64,000 nt of DNA, taken from assembly GCA_030447305.1 (NCBI GenBank), contig JAUJPC010000002.1:448927-512926 (forward strand), read 5' to 3'. Position 1 is the stretch's first letter, and each line of letters opens with the position of its first letter. The notes under the pieces are model-generated. The model was not told the origin of the DNA. It did no database searches and worked only from the letters and a program-made list of their open reading frames with translations. Of this stretch, positions 8,735 to 17,410 are shown in pieces. Made by a program: the position numbers and the translations under genes. Source of the stretch: Actinomycetota bacterium (lineage in GTDB: Bacteria; Actinomycetota; CADDZG01; JAHWKV01).

Positions 8735-9792
8735 TCAAGCCATGGCCAGGGCTTTCATGTCCTCCTCGAGCGTCTTGAAGACCTCCCTTGCGATGTAGCG
8801 CTTAAGGCAACGAATGATGTCTTTCTTGGAGAGCCCATCACCGGTCCGCTTGGCCACGTAGGCCTGGGTGCGGGCGCAGTAGCGCATGCGAACCAGCGCC
8901 ACGACGTACAAGGCTTGGTTGGCAGATCTGTCGCCTCCGCGATGAAGCCGATGCCGGCGGATATTCCCACTTGAGGCCGGGATGGGCGCTACCCCGCACA
9001 GGTGAGCAAACGATGGCTCCGATCCAGGCGCTCCGGATTCGATCCGGCGGTGACCAGCAGCTGGCCGGCTGTCTCGGTGCCGACGCCGAAGATGGCTAGG
9101 GTTCGAGGAGCCGCCTTGGCGACCAAAAGGGCAAGGCTCCGATCAGCTTCGGCGATCTCTTCGCGCAGCGCCAGAATTCGTTTGGCCAGGCAGCGCAAAG
9201 CAAGCTTCGTTCCCTGAAGCGGGTCGCCGAGCTGATCCGCGTGCGGCCGGAACTGAGCGCAGGTTCTGATCAGCTTGGTCTTCGGCAGAGGCTGTAAGAC
9301 GACCCTCAGCTCCTCCGGCGCGGTGACTATCATGCTCCGTACGGTGTTGATCGCAGCCGTCTCGGCTTTTAGCGCACCGGAACGGGCGGCGCGCAAAGCC
9401 CTGATCGACTCCACCAGACCGCTGCGGTCCTTGGGCACGGCACTGGCGGTGCCTGCGAGGACCGAACGAGCGGCCGCCTCAGCATCGATGGGGTCCGATT
9501 TGCCGGATTGACGGCGGGTCCGGCGGTCGGGGCGATCGACTTCGACCACATCCACTCCGGTGCTCATCAGGTAGCTGCACAGTCCGGCCCCCGTAGCTGC
9601 CGGTTCCCTCACTCCAACCTTGTCGAGGCGTCCAAACCGGCTCATCCATGCAAACAGCTGCCGGTAGCCCTTGAGGCTGGCCTCGAACTCGGCGCTCCCG
9701 ACTACCCGACCGACCTCATCGACCACCGCCGCATGGTGGGCATGGCCGTGTGTGTCCACTCCACCGATCACAACCCTCGTGCTTTCTGCCAT
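8735..9792 (-). pseudogene. IS110-family transposase with one-base frameshift
   Basis: DEDD recombinase of the IS110 family. The N-terminal RuvC-like part shows GGVDTHGHAHHA and the SDPIDAEAAARS motif. The C-terminal part has the conserved serine segment VAPIPASSGN and the usual tail DIIRCLKRYIAREVF. The two parts lie in different frames. A missing G at about 9029 (CTGGA where CTGGGA would keep frame) breaks the gene near residue 255. The start at 9792 removes 17 non-family residues from the track ORF. Without the shift the protein would be about 350 residues. Confidence 0.85.
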
Positions 9793-10165
9793 GATGCTGA
9801 CCACCTTCCCTGAGAGGGCACGCACCGGCCGGAGGGCGGACACACCAGTAACGGGACTTGATAGCGCAAGCTCCTATGAAGTCACAGCCGCCCGTCCGGT
9901 CGCGTGCAACGTTGGATTTCCTGCTCGGCCGCACCGGTCGACAGATCCTGAGCATGACACCGCAGAGGTCAGGAAATTGGCGAGTCAGGCCAGCTGGGCG
10001 GAGTGGCGGGCACTTCGAAACTGAAGGCTGCCGCAACACCTTCCTAGTTGGGCCGACACATCCTCAGACCGACACATCGGGTCAGGAAACTTCCGAGTCA
10101 GACCGCTTCGACAGGAGCTGCGCACCATCCTCTGCTCGAAGAACGTCCACATCCGGATCATCACT
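9793..10165 (-). ncRNA. Candidate IS110 guide (bridge) RNA region
   Basis: This is the noncoding stretch between the transposase start and the element end. In IS110-group elements the equivalent stretch is known to encode a guide RNA with two binding loops. Two near-identical 25-base segments sit here 113 bases apart (9967-9991 and 10080-10104), both of the form GGTCAGGAAAN4CGAGTCAG. I infer a structured RNA from position and repetition only; no fold was computed. Confidence 0.25.
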
Positions 10166-11177
10166 GGAAACTTCAACCCCGCAGCGCCGCCGACGGGCCG
10201 TGGTGGCTTTGAGGACGCGCTTCGGGGTCTCCGAGAGAAGGGCTTGCAGGGTTGCCGGCCAGCACCGCTCCACCCAGCGCCTGCAGCCCGTCGGCCGCCG
10301 GCCGAGGACGACACCAAGCTTAGAGGCAAGCTGCGCCAGATCGCCAAGGCGCATCCCCGCTACGGCTGGAAGATGGCTCACCGGGTGCTTGTTCGTGAGA
10401 ACTGGCTGATCAACCGCAAGCGAGTGCAGCGGATGTGGCGTGAGGAAGGTCTAAGACGACCCGCCAACAGCCGCAAGCGCCGGCGGCAGAGCCCGGACAA
10501 CCCCGAACGGCTGATCGCCACCGAGCCCAACCAAGTCTGGGCGTTGGACTTTTCAGTTCGATGAGACCACCGACGGGCGGCGACTCAAGTTGCTGAACAT
10601 CGTCGACGAGTGCAGCCGGGAGGCGCTGGCGATGCGGGTGGCCCGCCGCTGCGACGCCGACGACGTGGTCGCTCAGATTGAGCGGCTGGTCGAGCAGCGG
10701 GGTGCTCCTCAGTTTCTCAGGATGGATAACGGTCCCGAGCCGATTGCTTGGGCCCTGCGGGAATGGTGCCGCCTGTCGGGCATCGGGACCTGCTACATCG
10801 AGCCGGGATCACCCTGGCAGACCCCTTACGTTGAGTCGTTCAACGGCCGAGCTCGCGACGAATTGCTCAACAGCGAGGAGTTCGGCACCCTCATCGAGGC
10901 GCAGGTCGTTGTGGAGGCCTGGAGAAAGGAGTACAACACCTTCCGACCCCACTCGGCTCTGGGCGGGCTGACCCCCGCAGAGTTCTACGCCAAGTGGATC
11001 AGCGAGGCACCAACTGGCACTCTCACACTGAGTGGACCACAAAGTGGGGCCCCGTCAACAGTTTCCGGACCGCACGATAACTTCACACCGAGCATGGCCT
11101 ACCTGCTTTCTAAAGAGTCGTGCCGGACGGTGAACATCTGGCCCGGCCCCGAGAGCCATCTCTTGATGCTGCGATAA
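10166..11177 (+). pseudogene. IS3-family transposase OrfB (DDE integrase), frameshifted
   Basis: Catalytic half of the IS3 transposase. The pieces read in order: TPQRRRRAVVALRTRFGVSE, then IAKAHPRYGWKMAHRVLV, then LLNIVDECSREALAMRV and FLRMDNGPEPIAWALREWC, ending with YNTFRPHSALGGLTPAEFY. They lie in different frames. One shift falls near 10280 and another at about 10549, where an extra T sits in GACTTTTCAG. The last frame reads through the right inverted repeat to a stop at 11177, so its tail is not transposase sequence. Confidence 0.85.
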
Positions 11178-11684
11178 CCTCAAGGCCCATAAAGACCAGG
11201 GCTTCCGTTGAGATTACCAATAAGGAAGGAGATGACTTTTCGGGCTCGCCTCTCCTTACCCAGAATTCTGGCGCGTTAGGGCGGCCAACTTAGACGAATA
11301 CTGTGGCGTCCAAAACCAAGGAATGGACATCATTCAATTGGTCAGAGGCATTATGGATGGATTTCGGACCAAACCTGCGCGTACGACGACAGACTGTTGC
11401 ATCAGCGGCTACTGGCTGACTTTCGGGCAAGTTTCGGGCAAACGTTCCGGGACGGTGTACGGCTCGCATATTCACTTCGAGATCACAGTCAACGGCAGTC
11501 CCCCAAAATCCTATGAGGTTCTTTTGAGCGGGTGGCGGGAGCGGTTGGGGCGGTGCGAGGCTGCGGCGGCCTTTCCCAATGCTTCGAGGCGGATCCTTCT
11601 TTTCGGCTCACTGCATTAGTCAAGGGCGGCGTTCCATTCTGCAGCTCTGGAATCCGAAAATGCGTTTTTAAGAATCCACACGAC
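11062..11684. other. Gap with tandem recombination-like motif
   Basis: After the tail of the orfB read-through no real gene is seen; the 98-residue ORF at 11323 has no recognisable feature. At 11421-11451 a tandem 10-11-base motif (TTTCGGGCAAGTTTCGGGCA, then AACGTTCCGG) resembles motifs at 28.36 and 41.22 kb. Confidence 0.45.
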
Positions 11685-12422
11685 CTATGGCAGCAGGCCG
11701 CTTCCGGGTTCGCCCGGGAGCTTGGTGGTAACGTTGCCGCTCGCCAGCTGGAATACGTAGTAAGCCGAGGCGAACATGAACAGCAGCCCGACCACGAAAT
11801 CCAGCCGGGGCCACGGTATCCGGCTTGTTCCGTCGGGAAGCAACCGCGAGCCGGCAATAGCCGCTGCCATCAACACGGCGGCGTGGCCGGCGACAAACAT
11901 GAAAAGGATTAACAAGCCGTACAGCGGGCCCCCAACAAGAGCGGCGGCTGATCCGACTCCTAGTGCGATAGGACCGCAGCCGGGACAGCCGCCGACCGAA
12001 AAGGCGACGCCGTACAACAAAGCTGGAAGCGGCTTGGGGGGAATAGTCTCCGCCCGCCTGCAGAGGCTGGTCTTACGGGTGAGCAATCTGACCCCAATCA
12101 CCCCCAGAACGGCCGCCGACAGCCCGTACAGCACCATGGAGGAGCGAGCCAGGGCGACGGTGAAGGACACGAACACGTAACCGAGCATTCCCAAGACGCC
12201 GTTCATTCCAAAAACGAACGCCAAGACAGATGGAAACACGCGGACCCAGCTCAGTGGCCTGCGGACCCCATCCTCGTCCAATCGGCCGGGGGCGAGCACT
12301 CCGACCACGGCCGGTATGGTGGGAAGGGCGATGGGGGAAAGCCCCAGCACAACGCCGATTGCAAAACCCAGGAGCGGACCTGCCATTGAGCCATTGCCCA
12401 GCATCTCGATGAGGGTATCCAT
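11685..12422 (-). CDS. CcdA/DsbD-like membrane thiol transporter, variant
   Basis: A 245-residue polytopic membrane protein, about six helices, resembling the electron-carrying CcdA/DsbD core. The second reactive motif is present as GGCPGCGPIAL. The first helix keeps the family prolines (GLSPIALPTIPAVVG) but has no Cys where true CcdA has one. It is the last gene of the minus-strand redox operon, and its start lies directly against the stop of the true CcdA gene at 12423. I infer that the pair works together to pass electrons to the TlpA-like thioredoxin or to a metal-binding partner. A decayed relative with the same layout lies at 50.1-50.9 kb. Confidence 0.7.
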   Translation of the reverse strand: MDTLIEMLGNGSMAGPLLGFAIGVVLGLSPIALPTIPAVVGVLAPGRLDEDGVRRPLSWVRVFPSVLAFVFGMNGVLGMLGYVFVSFTVALARSSMVLYGLSAAVLGVIGVRLLTRKTSLCRRAETIPPKPLPALLYGVAFSVGGCPGCGPIALGVGSAAALVGGPLYGLLILFMFVAGHAAVLMAAAIAGSRLLPDGTSRIPWPRLDFVVGLLFMFASAYYVFQLASGNVTTKLPGEPGSGLLP

Positions 12423-13136
12423 TTATATGGGCGGCCAGCCGGTTCTGCTGAACAGGCGAAGAAGGGGAACGAACAATCTCGTCCATTGGCCCGTGATCAG
12501 CAGTACCCCCATCGCTATCAACAGCCCGCCGCCCGCCCTCTCGATAACTAAAGCGTGGCGCTTGAAGAACCCCGGGGTTCGGCCTTCTCTGGTGTATGCG
12601 AGCGCCATCAACATGAAGGGCAGTCCCATCCCCAAGGAGTAGATCATAAGGAGACCTGCACCGCGGGCTGCGCTCTGCGTAGCTGTTGCAGCCGTGAGGA
12701 TGGAAGCTAGAACCGGCCCTATGCAGGGCGTCCAACCGAAGGCAAATGCCATTCCAAGAGGAAATGCCCCGGCAGGTCCGGACCGGATCCGTCTCACGTC
12801 AAACCGCTTTTCCTTGTATAGGAAGGGCAACTTCAGGACTCCGAGCATCGACAGGCCCATAAGGATCACAAACACTCCGGCGATCTTCAGGAACAACGGA
12901 AGAGCACCTAGAAGAAAGGAACCGAGCAAAGAGGCGGCGGCGCCGAGGGCAGTGAAGATAACCGCAAAGCCGCCTACGAACAGGGCTGCGGCACCTACGA
13001 CCCGGCGGCGATTGGAGCCATCTCCGGTGGCCACTCCGCCCATATATGAAAGGTAGCCGGGGATGAGGGGAAGACAGCATGGCGACGAAATCGACAGAAT
13101 CCCGGCCAGGAAGGCAAGTGCGGCAAGCTCCATCAC
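12423..13136 (-). CDS. ccdA: Cytochrome c biogenesis protein CcdA
   Basis: A 237-residue inner-membrane protein of about six helices that carries reducing equivalents from cytoplasmic thioredoxin to extracytoplasmic thiol proteins. The reactive cysteines are visible in SISSPCCLPLIPGYLSYMGG and FGWTPCIGPVLASIL, both classic CcdA motifs. The start overlaps the stop of the upstream gene by a few bases, and the next gene begins right at its stop, so it belongs to one operon with the TlpA-like and BNR-repeat genes. In this setting it probably reduces the TlpA-like protein. Downstream use could be cytochrome c or copper-site maturation. Confidence 0.9.
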   Translation of the reverse strand: MMELAALAFLAGILSISSPCCLPLIPGYLSYMGGVATGDGSNRRRVVGAAALFVGGFAVIFTALGAAASLLGSFLLGALPLFLKIAGVFVILMGLSMLGVLKLPFLYKEKRFDVRRIRSGPAGAFPLGMAFAFGWTPCIGPVLASILTAATATQSAARGAGLLMIYSLGMGLPFMLMALAYTREGRTPGFFKRHALVIERAGGGLLIAMGVLLITGQWTRLFVPLLRLFSRTGWPPI

Positions 13137-14083
13137 GGTCCTCCGACAATGTCGATCGCTACGTTGGTTGCAAAGACCTGCGCTTGGGACTTTCCTCGAT
13201 ACCGGTATCTGATTCTCAGCCCGTTGATGGAGTAGAAGCCCTCGGCGACCCCTTTCACCCTTGAGTAAAGAGCCAAGTCCGGGTGGTCGTTGGTCGGCGG
13301 AACAGCCACGTTACCGAGGCTTCCTTCCCAGACGTCAGACCGATCGCCTCGCTGTACAGGCATGACAAAACTCTCCAGGGCCTGGGCGGCGTCGCCGCCG
13401 TCGGAGATCACTTCCACCGCGGTGACTGTTAGGTGTTCGCCTCCACAGTTGACGATGAGGCCACTCAAAATAGGCCTGGTCTCCCCCTTGCTTAACCGCG
13501 TCTGTGGATTATCGCTCGGCAGTATTGAGTGGCCTTCAACGGTCCCCAGAGGACCGTATACCGGATTGAAGTGGGTGCAAGCCTCTCGCCTTGCCATTAC
13601 AGGCCAGCTCACTGCGGCTACCGATACGACAAGCCCTACAAGACCCAGGGCCACGCCCGCCGGGTAAGCGATCCTCGCTCCATCAACCGGAGCCGACAAC
13701 AGATATGTGGCGCTGAGGACGGAGGCAACCTCGAGGAATGTTGCAGCCAGGTCCGCTGGCTCCACAGGCTGCCGGACGCCTGCTTCAATGCCGAGCGGTA
13801 CTCCAGCCATTCGGGTCAACAGCCAGAGGGCTATGACACCAAGGTTTCCCATGGCGATCAGGTAGAGGACAGACGTTGATCTCCAAAAGATCATGGCTCC
13901 AGCAGCTAAGGTCTGACCGGCGGCCACCGCTACGAAAAACCAGCCGTAAAGAGGGTCGACCTCAAAGTGCTCGGGAACCTCCAGCATGTGAAGCACCGCG
14001 GCCCCGAGCAACAGACAGGCAGCAACCCCACCAAGGACCGCCCCCGAGGACACGGTTCGCGGTGTAGTTTGCTCGCAACTCAT
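13133..14083 (-). CDS. Membrane protein with extracytoplasmic C-terminal domain, unknown
   Basis: I do not recognise this protein by name. The start at 14083 (MSCEQTTPRTV) is chosen because the 41 residues before it in the track ORF are unlike a protein N-terminus and overlap the TlpA tail. It has about six hydrophobic segments in the first 190 residues, then a soluble domain of about 120 residues. That domain has single Cys in REACTHF and VNCGGE and ends KSQAQVFATNVAIDIVGGP. It lies 16 bases after the true end of the TlpA-like gene and overlaps ccdA, so it is an operon member. A role in thiol or metal handling is inferred from context only. Confidence 0.6.
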   Translation of the reverse strand: MSCEQTTPRTVSSGAVLGGVAACLLLGAAVLHMLEVPEHFEVDPLYGWFFVAVAAGQTLAAGAMIFWRSTSVLYLIAMGNLGVIALWLLTRMAGVPLGIEAGVRQPVEPADLAATFLEVASVLSATYLLSAPVDGARIAYPAGVALGLVGLVVSVAAVSWPVMARREACTHFNPVYGPLGTVEGHSILPSDNPQTRLSKGETRPILSGLIVNCGGEHLTVTAVEVISDGGDAAQALESFVMPVQRGDRSDVWEGSLGNVAVPPTNDHPDLALYSRVKGVAEGFYSINGLRIRYRYRGKSQAQVFATNVAIDIVGGP

Positions 14084-14099
14084 TGGAGAATCGGGGCCT

Positions 14100-14722
14100 T
14101 TAGCCTTCGTCCCGAAGCAACGACTTAACCTCGAACTCCAGGACCGCGGGGGAAATGGCGCCCAGGATCTTGGTACCACCTTGCGTCCCCTCCTCAGGAG
14201 TTCCACCCGCTGCCACGAATCGATAGCTTCGATTTACGAAGAAGGTTCGGGAAGCCCCCTCACTCCGAACTGCGTCCACAGCTTCAGGTCGGTGTCCCGG
14301 ATGCTCGGGTAGGTCAGTCCGAACTCGTCTACAAAGCCCTGCGCGTCCTCAATTGAGTCCTGAACGTTGACACCCACGAACATCACGCCGTCATCTTTGT
14401 ACTTGCGCCAGGTCGCCTCGAGGGTTGGAGCCTCTTCCCGGCAGGGAATACACCAGGACGCCCAGAAGTTGAAAACCACCGGCTTGCCGTTCAATTCTCC
14501 GCTCGCCATGGTGCCGCCGCCCAACAACGGCATCTCAAACTCAGGAGCTGACTTGCCCTCGAGTTTCTTTTCGGTCGTTCGGAACAGCCCAAACGCAAGG
14601 AAGCCTACGAACAGGCCGGGCACCACGATGAATGCAAGAAGGCGTACGACCCTTAGCTTGTTCCGAGCCTGGCCGGGCTTCTCAAGTTCAGCGACGGACG
14701 ACGAACTTACGGGGTCTGCCAT
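14100..14722 (-). pseudogene. TlpA/ResA-like thioredoxin, one-base frameshift
   Basis: A membrane-anchored, periplasm-facing thioredoxin with an N-terminal helix (VVRLLAFIVVPGLFVGFLAF), the active site FWASWCIPCREEAPT and the cis-Pro region GVRGLP. The track ORF stops at 14234. If one A is restored (GAACCTTC to GAAACCTTC), the frame continues TFFVNRSYRFVAAGGTPEEG to a stop at 14100, exactly where the next gene needs it. Full length is about 207 residues. Either this is a recent mutation or a sequencing error; the clean operon spacing favours a functional gene with an error. Its start overlaps the BNR-repeat gene. Confidence 0.8.
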
Positions 14723-15642
14723 GTACCACCACCGTCACGGCTCACCTTCACCGACACCCGTTCTCTGTCGTGGATTCCCGCATAAAGCACCTGAGGATCA
14801 TTGGGGTCCACTTCGACTATCGATGCCCCGGCAGGCAGGTCAAGCGCATTCCAGGTCTGGCCGCCGTCTCGGGACTCGACCGCCCGACCGCCCCCGCTCG
14901 CAACGATCCTGGTGACATCCGACGGAGCCCAGCTCACCCACTGCACTCCCTGGAGACCGCCGAGGCTCCTCCAGCTTCGGCCCCCATCCTTGCTCTCAAC
15001 TACCCCGAAGGTCATGTCTGGCGCAATGAGATGCTCCGGCTGCCGCGGATCGACCAAAATACGCCCCATGAACGACTGCCCCGCCTTCTGGTTGCGAACC
15101 TCCCAGGATTCGCCCCCGTCGGTCGAGGCGAGTAGCCCGGCCGGCGAACCTGCGTAAAGTACTCTCCCGCCCGCGCCAAACGAATGCAGGTCGGTGGCCG
15201 GCAGACCATCGTTGCTCCGACTGAACGCGTTGCCTCCATCGGCCGAGACGCTCAGCCCCGGGTGGCCTGCAAGAAAGACCGCTTCTTCCGTGAAGCCCCA
15301 GCCCATGGCGTCGGCCCCTTGAAGAGACTCAACATCACGCCAGCTCTTGCCCCGATCATCCGACACGGCCACCGCCTGATGGCCTCCGGCGTAGAGTCGT
15401 CCCGGCTTGGATGGATCGGCAACTAGAGAATGGAAGTCACCGCCGGTAAAGGCGCTCGCGCCCTTTGACGCTTCGTCCGATCCACCACGCGTGACCACGA
15501 ATAGGGTCAGCACCAACAGAGCCAGCCCTCCAAGCAGAATTTGCTTGAGGTTGCGGCCACGAAAGCTCCTTCCGTGCCTCTTTCTCGTCTTCTGGTTCCG
15601 CGCCCGTGCCGCCGGCATCGACCGGGCGTGGGTCTTATTCAT
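14707..15642 (-). CDS. BNR-repeat (F510_1955-type) exported protein
   Basis: A 311-residue protein with a basic N-terminus, one membrane helix (KQILLGGLALLVLTLFVVT) and a beta-propeller body. At least five Asp-box-like repeats are visible, for example SDDRGKSW, STDGGESW, SKDGGRSW, SRDGGQTW and SRDGGGTW. The family is often annotated as a glycosyl hydrolase-like or photosystem-stability-like protein, but no catalytic role is established. It overlaps the TlpA-like gene by 16 bases. Its partners (thioredoxin, CcdA, DUF2933-like protein) match clusters linked to copper and thiol stress, so I infer an extracytoplasmic accessory role there. Confidence 0.8.
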   Translation of the reverse strand: MNKTHARSMPAARARNQKTRKRHGRSFRGRNLKQILLGGLALLVLTLFVVTRGGSDEASKGASAFTGGDFHSLVADPSKPGRLYAGGHQAVAVSDDRGKSWRDVESLQGADAMGWGFTEEAVFLAGHPGLSVSADGGNAFSRSNDGLPATDLHSFGAGGRVLYAGSPAGLLASTDGGESWEVRNQKAGQSFMGRILVDPRQPEHLIAPDMTFGVVESKDGGRSWRSLGGLQGVQWVSWAPSDVTRIVASGGGRAVESRDGGQTWNALDLPAGASIVEVDPNDPQVLYAGIHDRERVSVKVSRDGGGTWQTP

Positions 15643-15694
15643 CGTTTACCTCGCTCTTTCGAAGTGCCGCTCATCTCGATACCTTGACTTGCGG

Positions 15695-16153
15695 CTAAGG
15701 CCGGGCCTGGCCACCAGCGGTCTCCGACGCTTCTCTTTTGCTGATTTCACGGGCCAGTCTGTCCTGCTCGGTCCCCAGTTCCGCCAGCCTGCCCTTGAGG
15801 TCGGCGAGGTTCATCTCTCCATCCGTACTCGGAGATGCCGGGGGTTCTATGCCATCCCCTCTGGCGTTGGTCTGTCTCTCAGCTTGTCTCATTCCTCGCA
15901 TCATCAACACCATTGAGAGCGGACAGGCCGCGAGAATAAGAACAGGAAGCGCCGCGGCGGCCAACTCGGGCGCAACAGCCCACGTCCCGAGTGCTACCGC
16001 GACTAGTCCGAGGATCACCTTCGGGTTGAAACACATCATGCCTCGCTTGCTCGTTGCGCAGGCTTGGCCCTCGCCGCCGTTTCCGCTCTGCTTTTTCGAA
16101 GCGAGTGGTCCCCGCTCCGATGAGGAATCCATTGAGTTGTTTGCGCTGCTCAT
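15695..16153 (-). CDS. DUF2933-like membrane protein
   Basis: A protein of about 152 residues. The start at 16153 has AGGAGG upstream at normal spacing; the track ORF starts earlier without support. The core reads GMMCFNPKVILGLVAVALG and then a second helix ending SMVLMMRGM, which resembles DUF2933, a small two-helix protein common in heavy-metal clusters. A hydrophilic, probably coiled-coil tail follows (LKGRLAELGTEQDRLAREI). It is the first gene of the minus-strand operon, 50 bases ahead of the BNR-repeat gene. Function is unknown. Confidence 0.7.
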   Translation of the reverse strand: MSSANNSMDSSSERGPLASKKQSGNGGEGQACATSKRGMMCFNPKVILGLVAVALGTWAVAPELAAAALPVLILAACPLSMVLMMRGMRQAERQTNARGDGIEPPASPSTDGEMNLADLKGRLAELGTEQDRLAREISKREASETAGGQARP

Positions 16154-16234
16154 CCCAGTCCTCCTGTCATGTATGGTCTTGCCTCCAATCCCGGCCCGGA
16201 GAGCCAGAACATCTCTGACCTTCCCGGCCGGCAT

Positions 16235-16544
16235 TCGGACCTGACTTCCAACTCGATCACTTTGCCGATCCGCTGTACCGATTTGGCTTCGACTTTGCGA
16301 GACTCCATGAAGGCCGCCCTGGCCTCAAGAAGCCAATTCCTCTTCTAGCCCGGCCACTTCTTGGCTGGTTAGGGCTGAGACGGGCTGCAAGCCGAGGGCT
16401 TCTTGCGGCCCCACCTCACCATGCCCGTGTGTGAATCAATTCCAAGCTATGCCAGAGCAGCCCGAAGAGAACAGAGAGTAGGAGTTCGCATAGTCACTCC
16501 GTCCGACACTGAGTCGGCCCCCGATTGGGGCAGGTGAAGCTAGA
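16235..16544. other. Intergenic gap, promoter region of redox operon
   Basis: No gene seen. It should contain the promoter of the minus-strand operon (DUF2933-like to CcdA-like) and the terminator of the small Cys-rich membrane gene, but I could not identify either. Confidence 0.4.
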
Positions 16545-16805
16545 TCAGGCCGCGCGCGGAGGGCGAAGCAGGTTCTGGCTGTGAAGGCGACCGGAATTTG
16601 GCCGGCCGGGGGAATGGCTATATACAGAACGAGCCAACGACGCCAATACGAAAAACGCGGCAAGTAATCCCAGACATAGGCCCATGAGATGTGCTGAGCC
16701 GGTCAGACATGCAGGACACCATCCCATCCCGTCCATGGTCAACATGATCGGCAGGCCGGTTGCCAATATCAGCAGGATCAAAATCACCACGACGACGGAT
16801 TTCAT
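16545..16805 (-). CDS. Small Cys-containing membrane protein (paralogue 1)
   Basis: An 86-residue protein with two hydrophobic segments. The first is an N-terminal signal-like helix (VVVVILILLILATGLPIML). Then comes DGMGWCPACLTGSAHLMGLC, a CxxC plus a third Cys, and a second helix. The C-terminus ends LLRPPRAA. The layout and the motifs GM-WCP-CL and LLRPPR recur in the 89-residue protein at 17731, so the two are paralogues on either side of the MerR gene. It is transcribed away from merR across a 209-base gap holding the MerR-type promoter. I infer metal binding at the membrane. I know no named family for it. Confidence 0.65.
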   Translation of the reverse strand: MKSVVVVILILLILATGLPIMLTMDGMGWCPACLTGSAHLMGLCLGLLAAFFVLASLARSVYSHSPGRPNSGRLHSQNLLRPPRAA

Positions 16806-16976
16806 ACCGCCCAGCTTAACTCAGGAGGACTTATCGACATATCCGTGTGACGAAATACCAGTGACAAATTGGCTGGGCATTCAGTTGACCGGTAGACAGA
16901 GCAAACCTGATGGACACGATTGGTAGGCCATGAAGCCCTAAAACAGAGCTCGCAGCATGAACCGGCAGCGGGCAGG

Positions 16977-17008
16977 TTGACCTTAGAGTCGACTCTAGGG
17001 TTTACACT
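16977..17008 (+). promoter_or_regulatory. MerR-type promoter and operator, probable leaderless start
   Basis: A -35 box TTGACC (16977-16982) and a -10 box TACACT (17003-17008) are separated by 20 bases, the over-long spacing that MerR-family activators correct. The spacer holds the near-perfect dyad CCTTAGAGTCGACTCTAGGG (16981-17000). The GTG start of the regulator is at 17015, about seven bases after the -10 box, so its transcript probably has no leader. Confidence 0.8.
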
Positions 17009-17014
17009 GCTGGG

Positions 17015-17410
17015 GTGAGGACGTTGAAGGTATCAGAGGTGGCGGCTGAGGCCGAAGTGTCGGCGCACACCCTGCGCTTTTATGAGAATGAGGGACTGCT
17101 TGGTCCGCCGGCCCGTTCCCCATCGGGTTATCGACAGTACGACGAGTCGGCGTTGGAGCGCATTCGATTCATCAAGACCGGCAAGGCCCTTGGCCTCAGG
17201 CTGTCGGACATCAAGGAGCTGATCGAGATCCGGGAACACGGGCGCTGCCCGTGTGGCCACACCACCGAGGTCCTCGACCGCCGGATCAGCGAGATCGAAC
17301 GGGAAGTTGACGGCTTGATTCAGCTCAAGGACAACCTCATTGCAATGAAGGAAAGCTCCGGCGACGGAAGATACCGGTGGTGTTGTCCGGAATTAAAGGA
17401 GGAGTTGTGA
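17015..17410 (+). CDS. MerR-family metal-responsive regulator
   Basis: A 131-residue MerR-family activator. The N-terminal helix-turn-helix and wing read VSAHTLRFYENEGLLGPPAR and SGYRQYDES. The dimerisation helix follows from about residue 80, and the metal-site candidates are HGRCPCGH and RWCCPELKEEL. The paired Cys near both ends of the sensor region suggest a soft or thiophilic metal (Cu, Hg, Zn or Cd); the downstream CopA and cupredoxin genes favour copper. The GTG start lies directly after its own MerR-type promoter, so it autoregulates and drives the genes after it. Its stop overlaps the start of the thioredoxin-like gene by one base. Confidence 0.88.
   Translation: MRTLKVSEVAAEAEVSAHTLRFYENEGLLGPPARSPSGYRQYDESALERIRFIKTGKALGLRLSDIKELIEIREHGRCPCGHTTEVLDRRISEIEREVDGLIQLKDNLIAMKESSGDGRYRWCCPELKEEL

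Larger units (their letters stand above)
8719..10165 (-). mobile_element. IS110-family element nested in IS3
   Basis: About 1.45 kb lies between the orfA part (ending GCGGAGG at 8718) and the orfB part (resuming GGAAACTTC at 10166). It contains one transposase gene on the minus strand and about 370 bases of noncoding sequence before its start. No terminal inverted repeats are seen, as expected for IS110 elements. The boundaries are estimated to within about 10 bases from where the IS3 reading resumes. Confidence 0.75.
8373..11057 (+). mobile_element. IS3-family insertion sequence carrying a nested IS110-family element
   Basis: The ends are matched inverted repeats: TGACGGGATCCC at 8373 and its partner ending at 11057, with GTGGTCCAC and TGTGAGAG also shared further in. 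The 4-base direct repeat ACAG lies immediately outside both ends (8369-8372 and 11058-11061), the target duplication expected of this family. Removing the nested element leaves about 1.24 kb, a normal IS3 size. orfA lies left of the insert and orfB to its right. Both are damaged, so the element is no longer autonomous. Confidence 0.85.

Noticed and set aside
11323-11619. 98-aa ORF after the IS3 element
   Set aside because: No domain or start signal; it includes the tandem recombination-like motif that recurs elsewhere as noncoding sequence.
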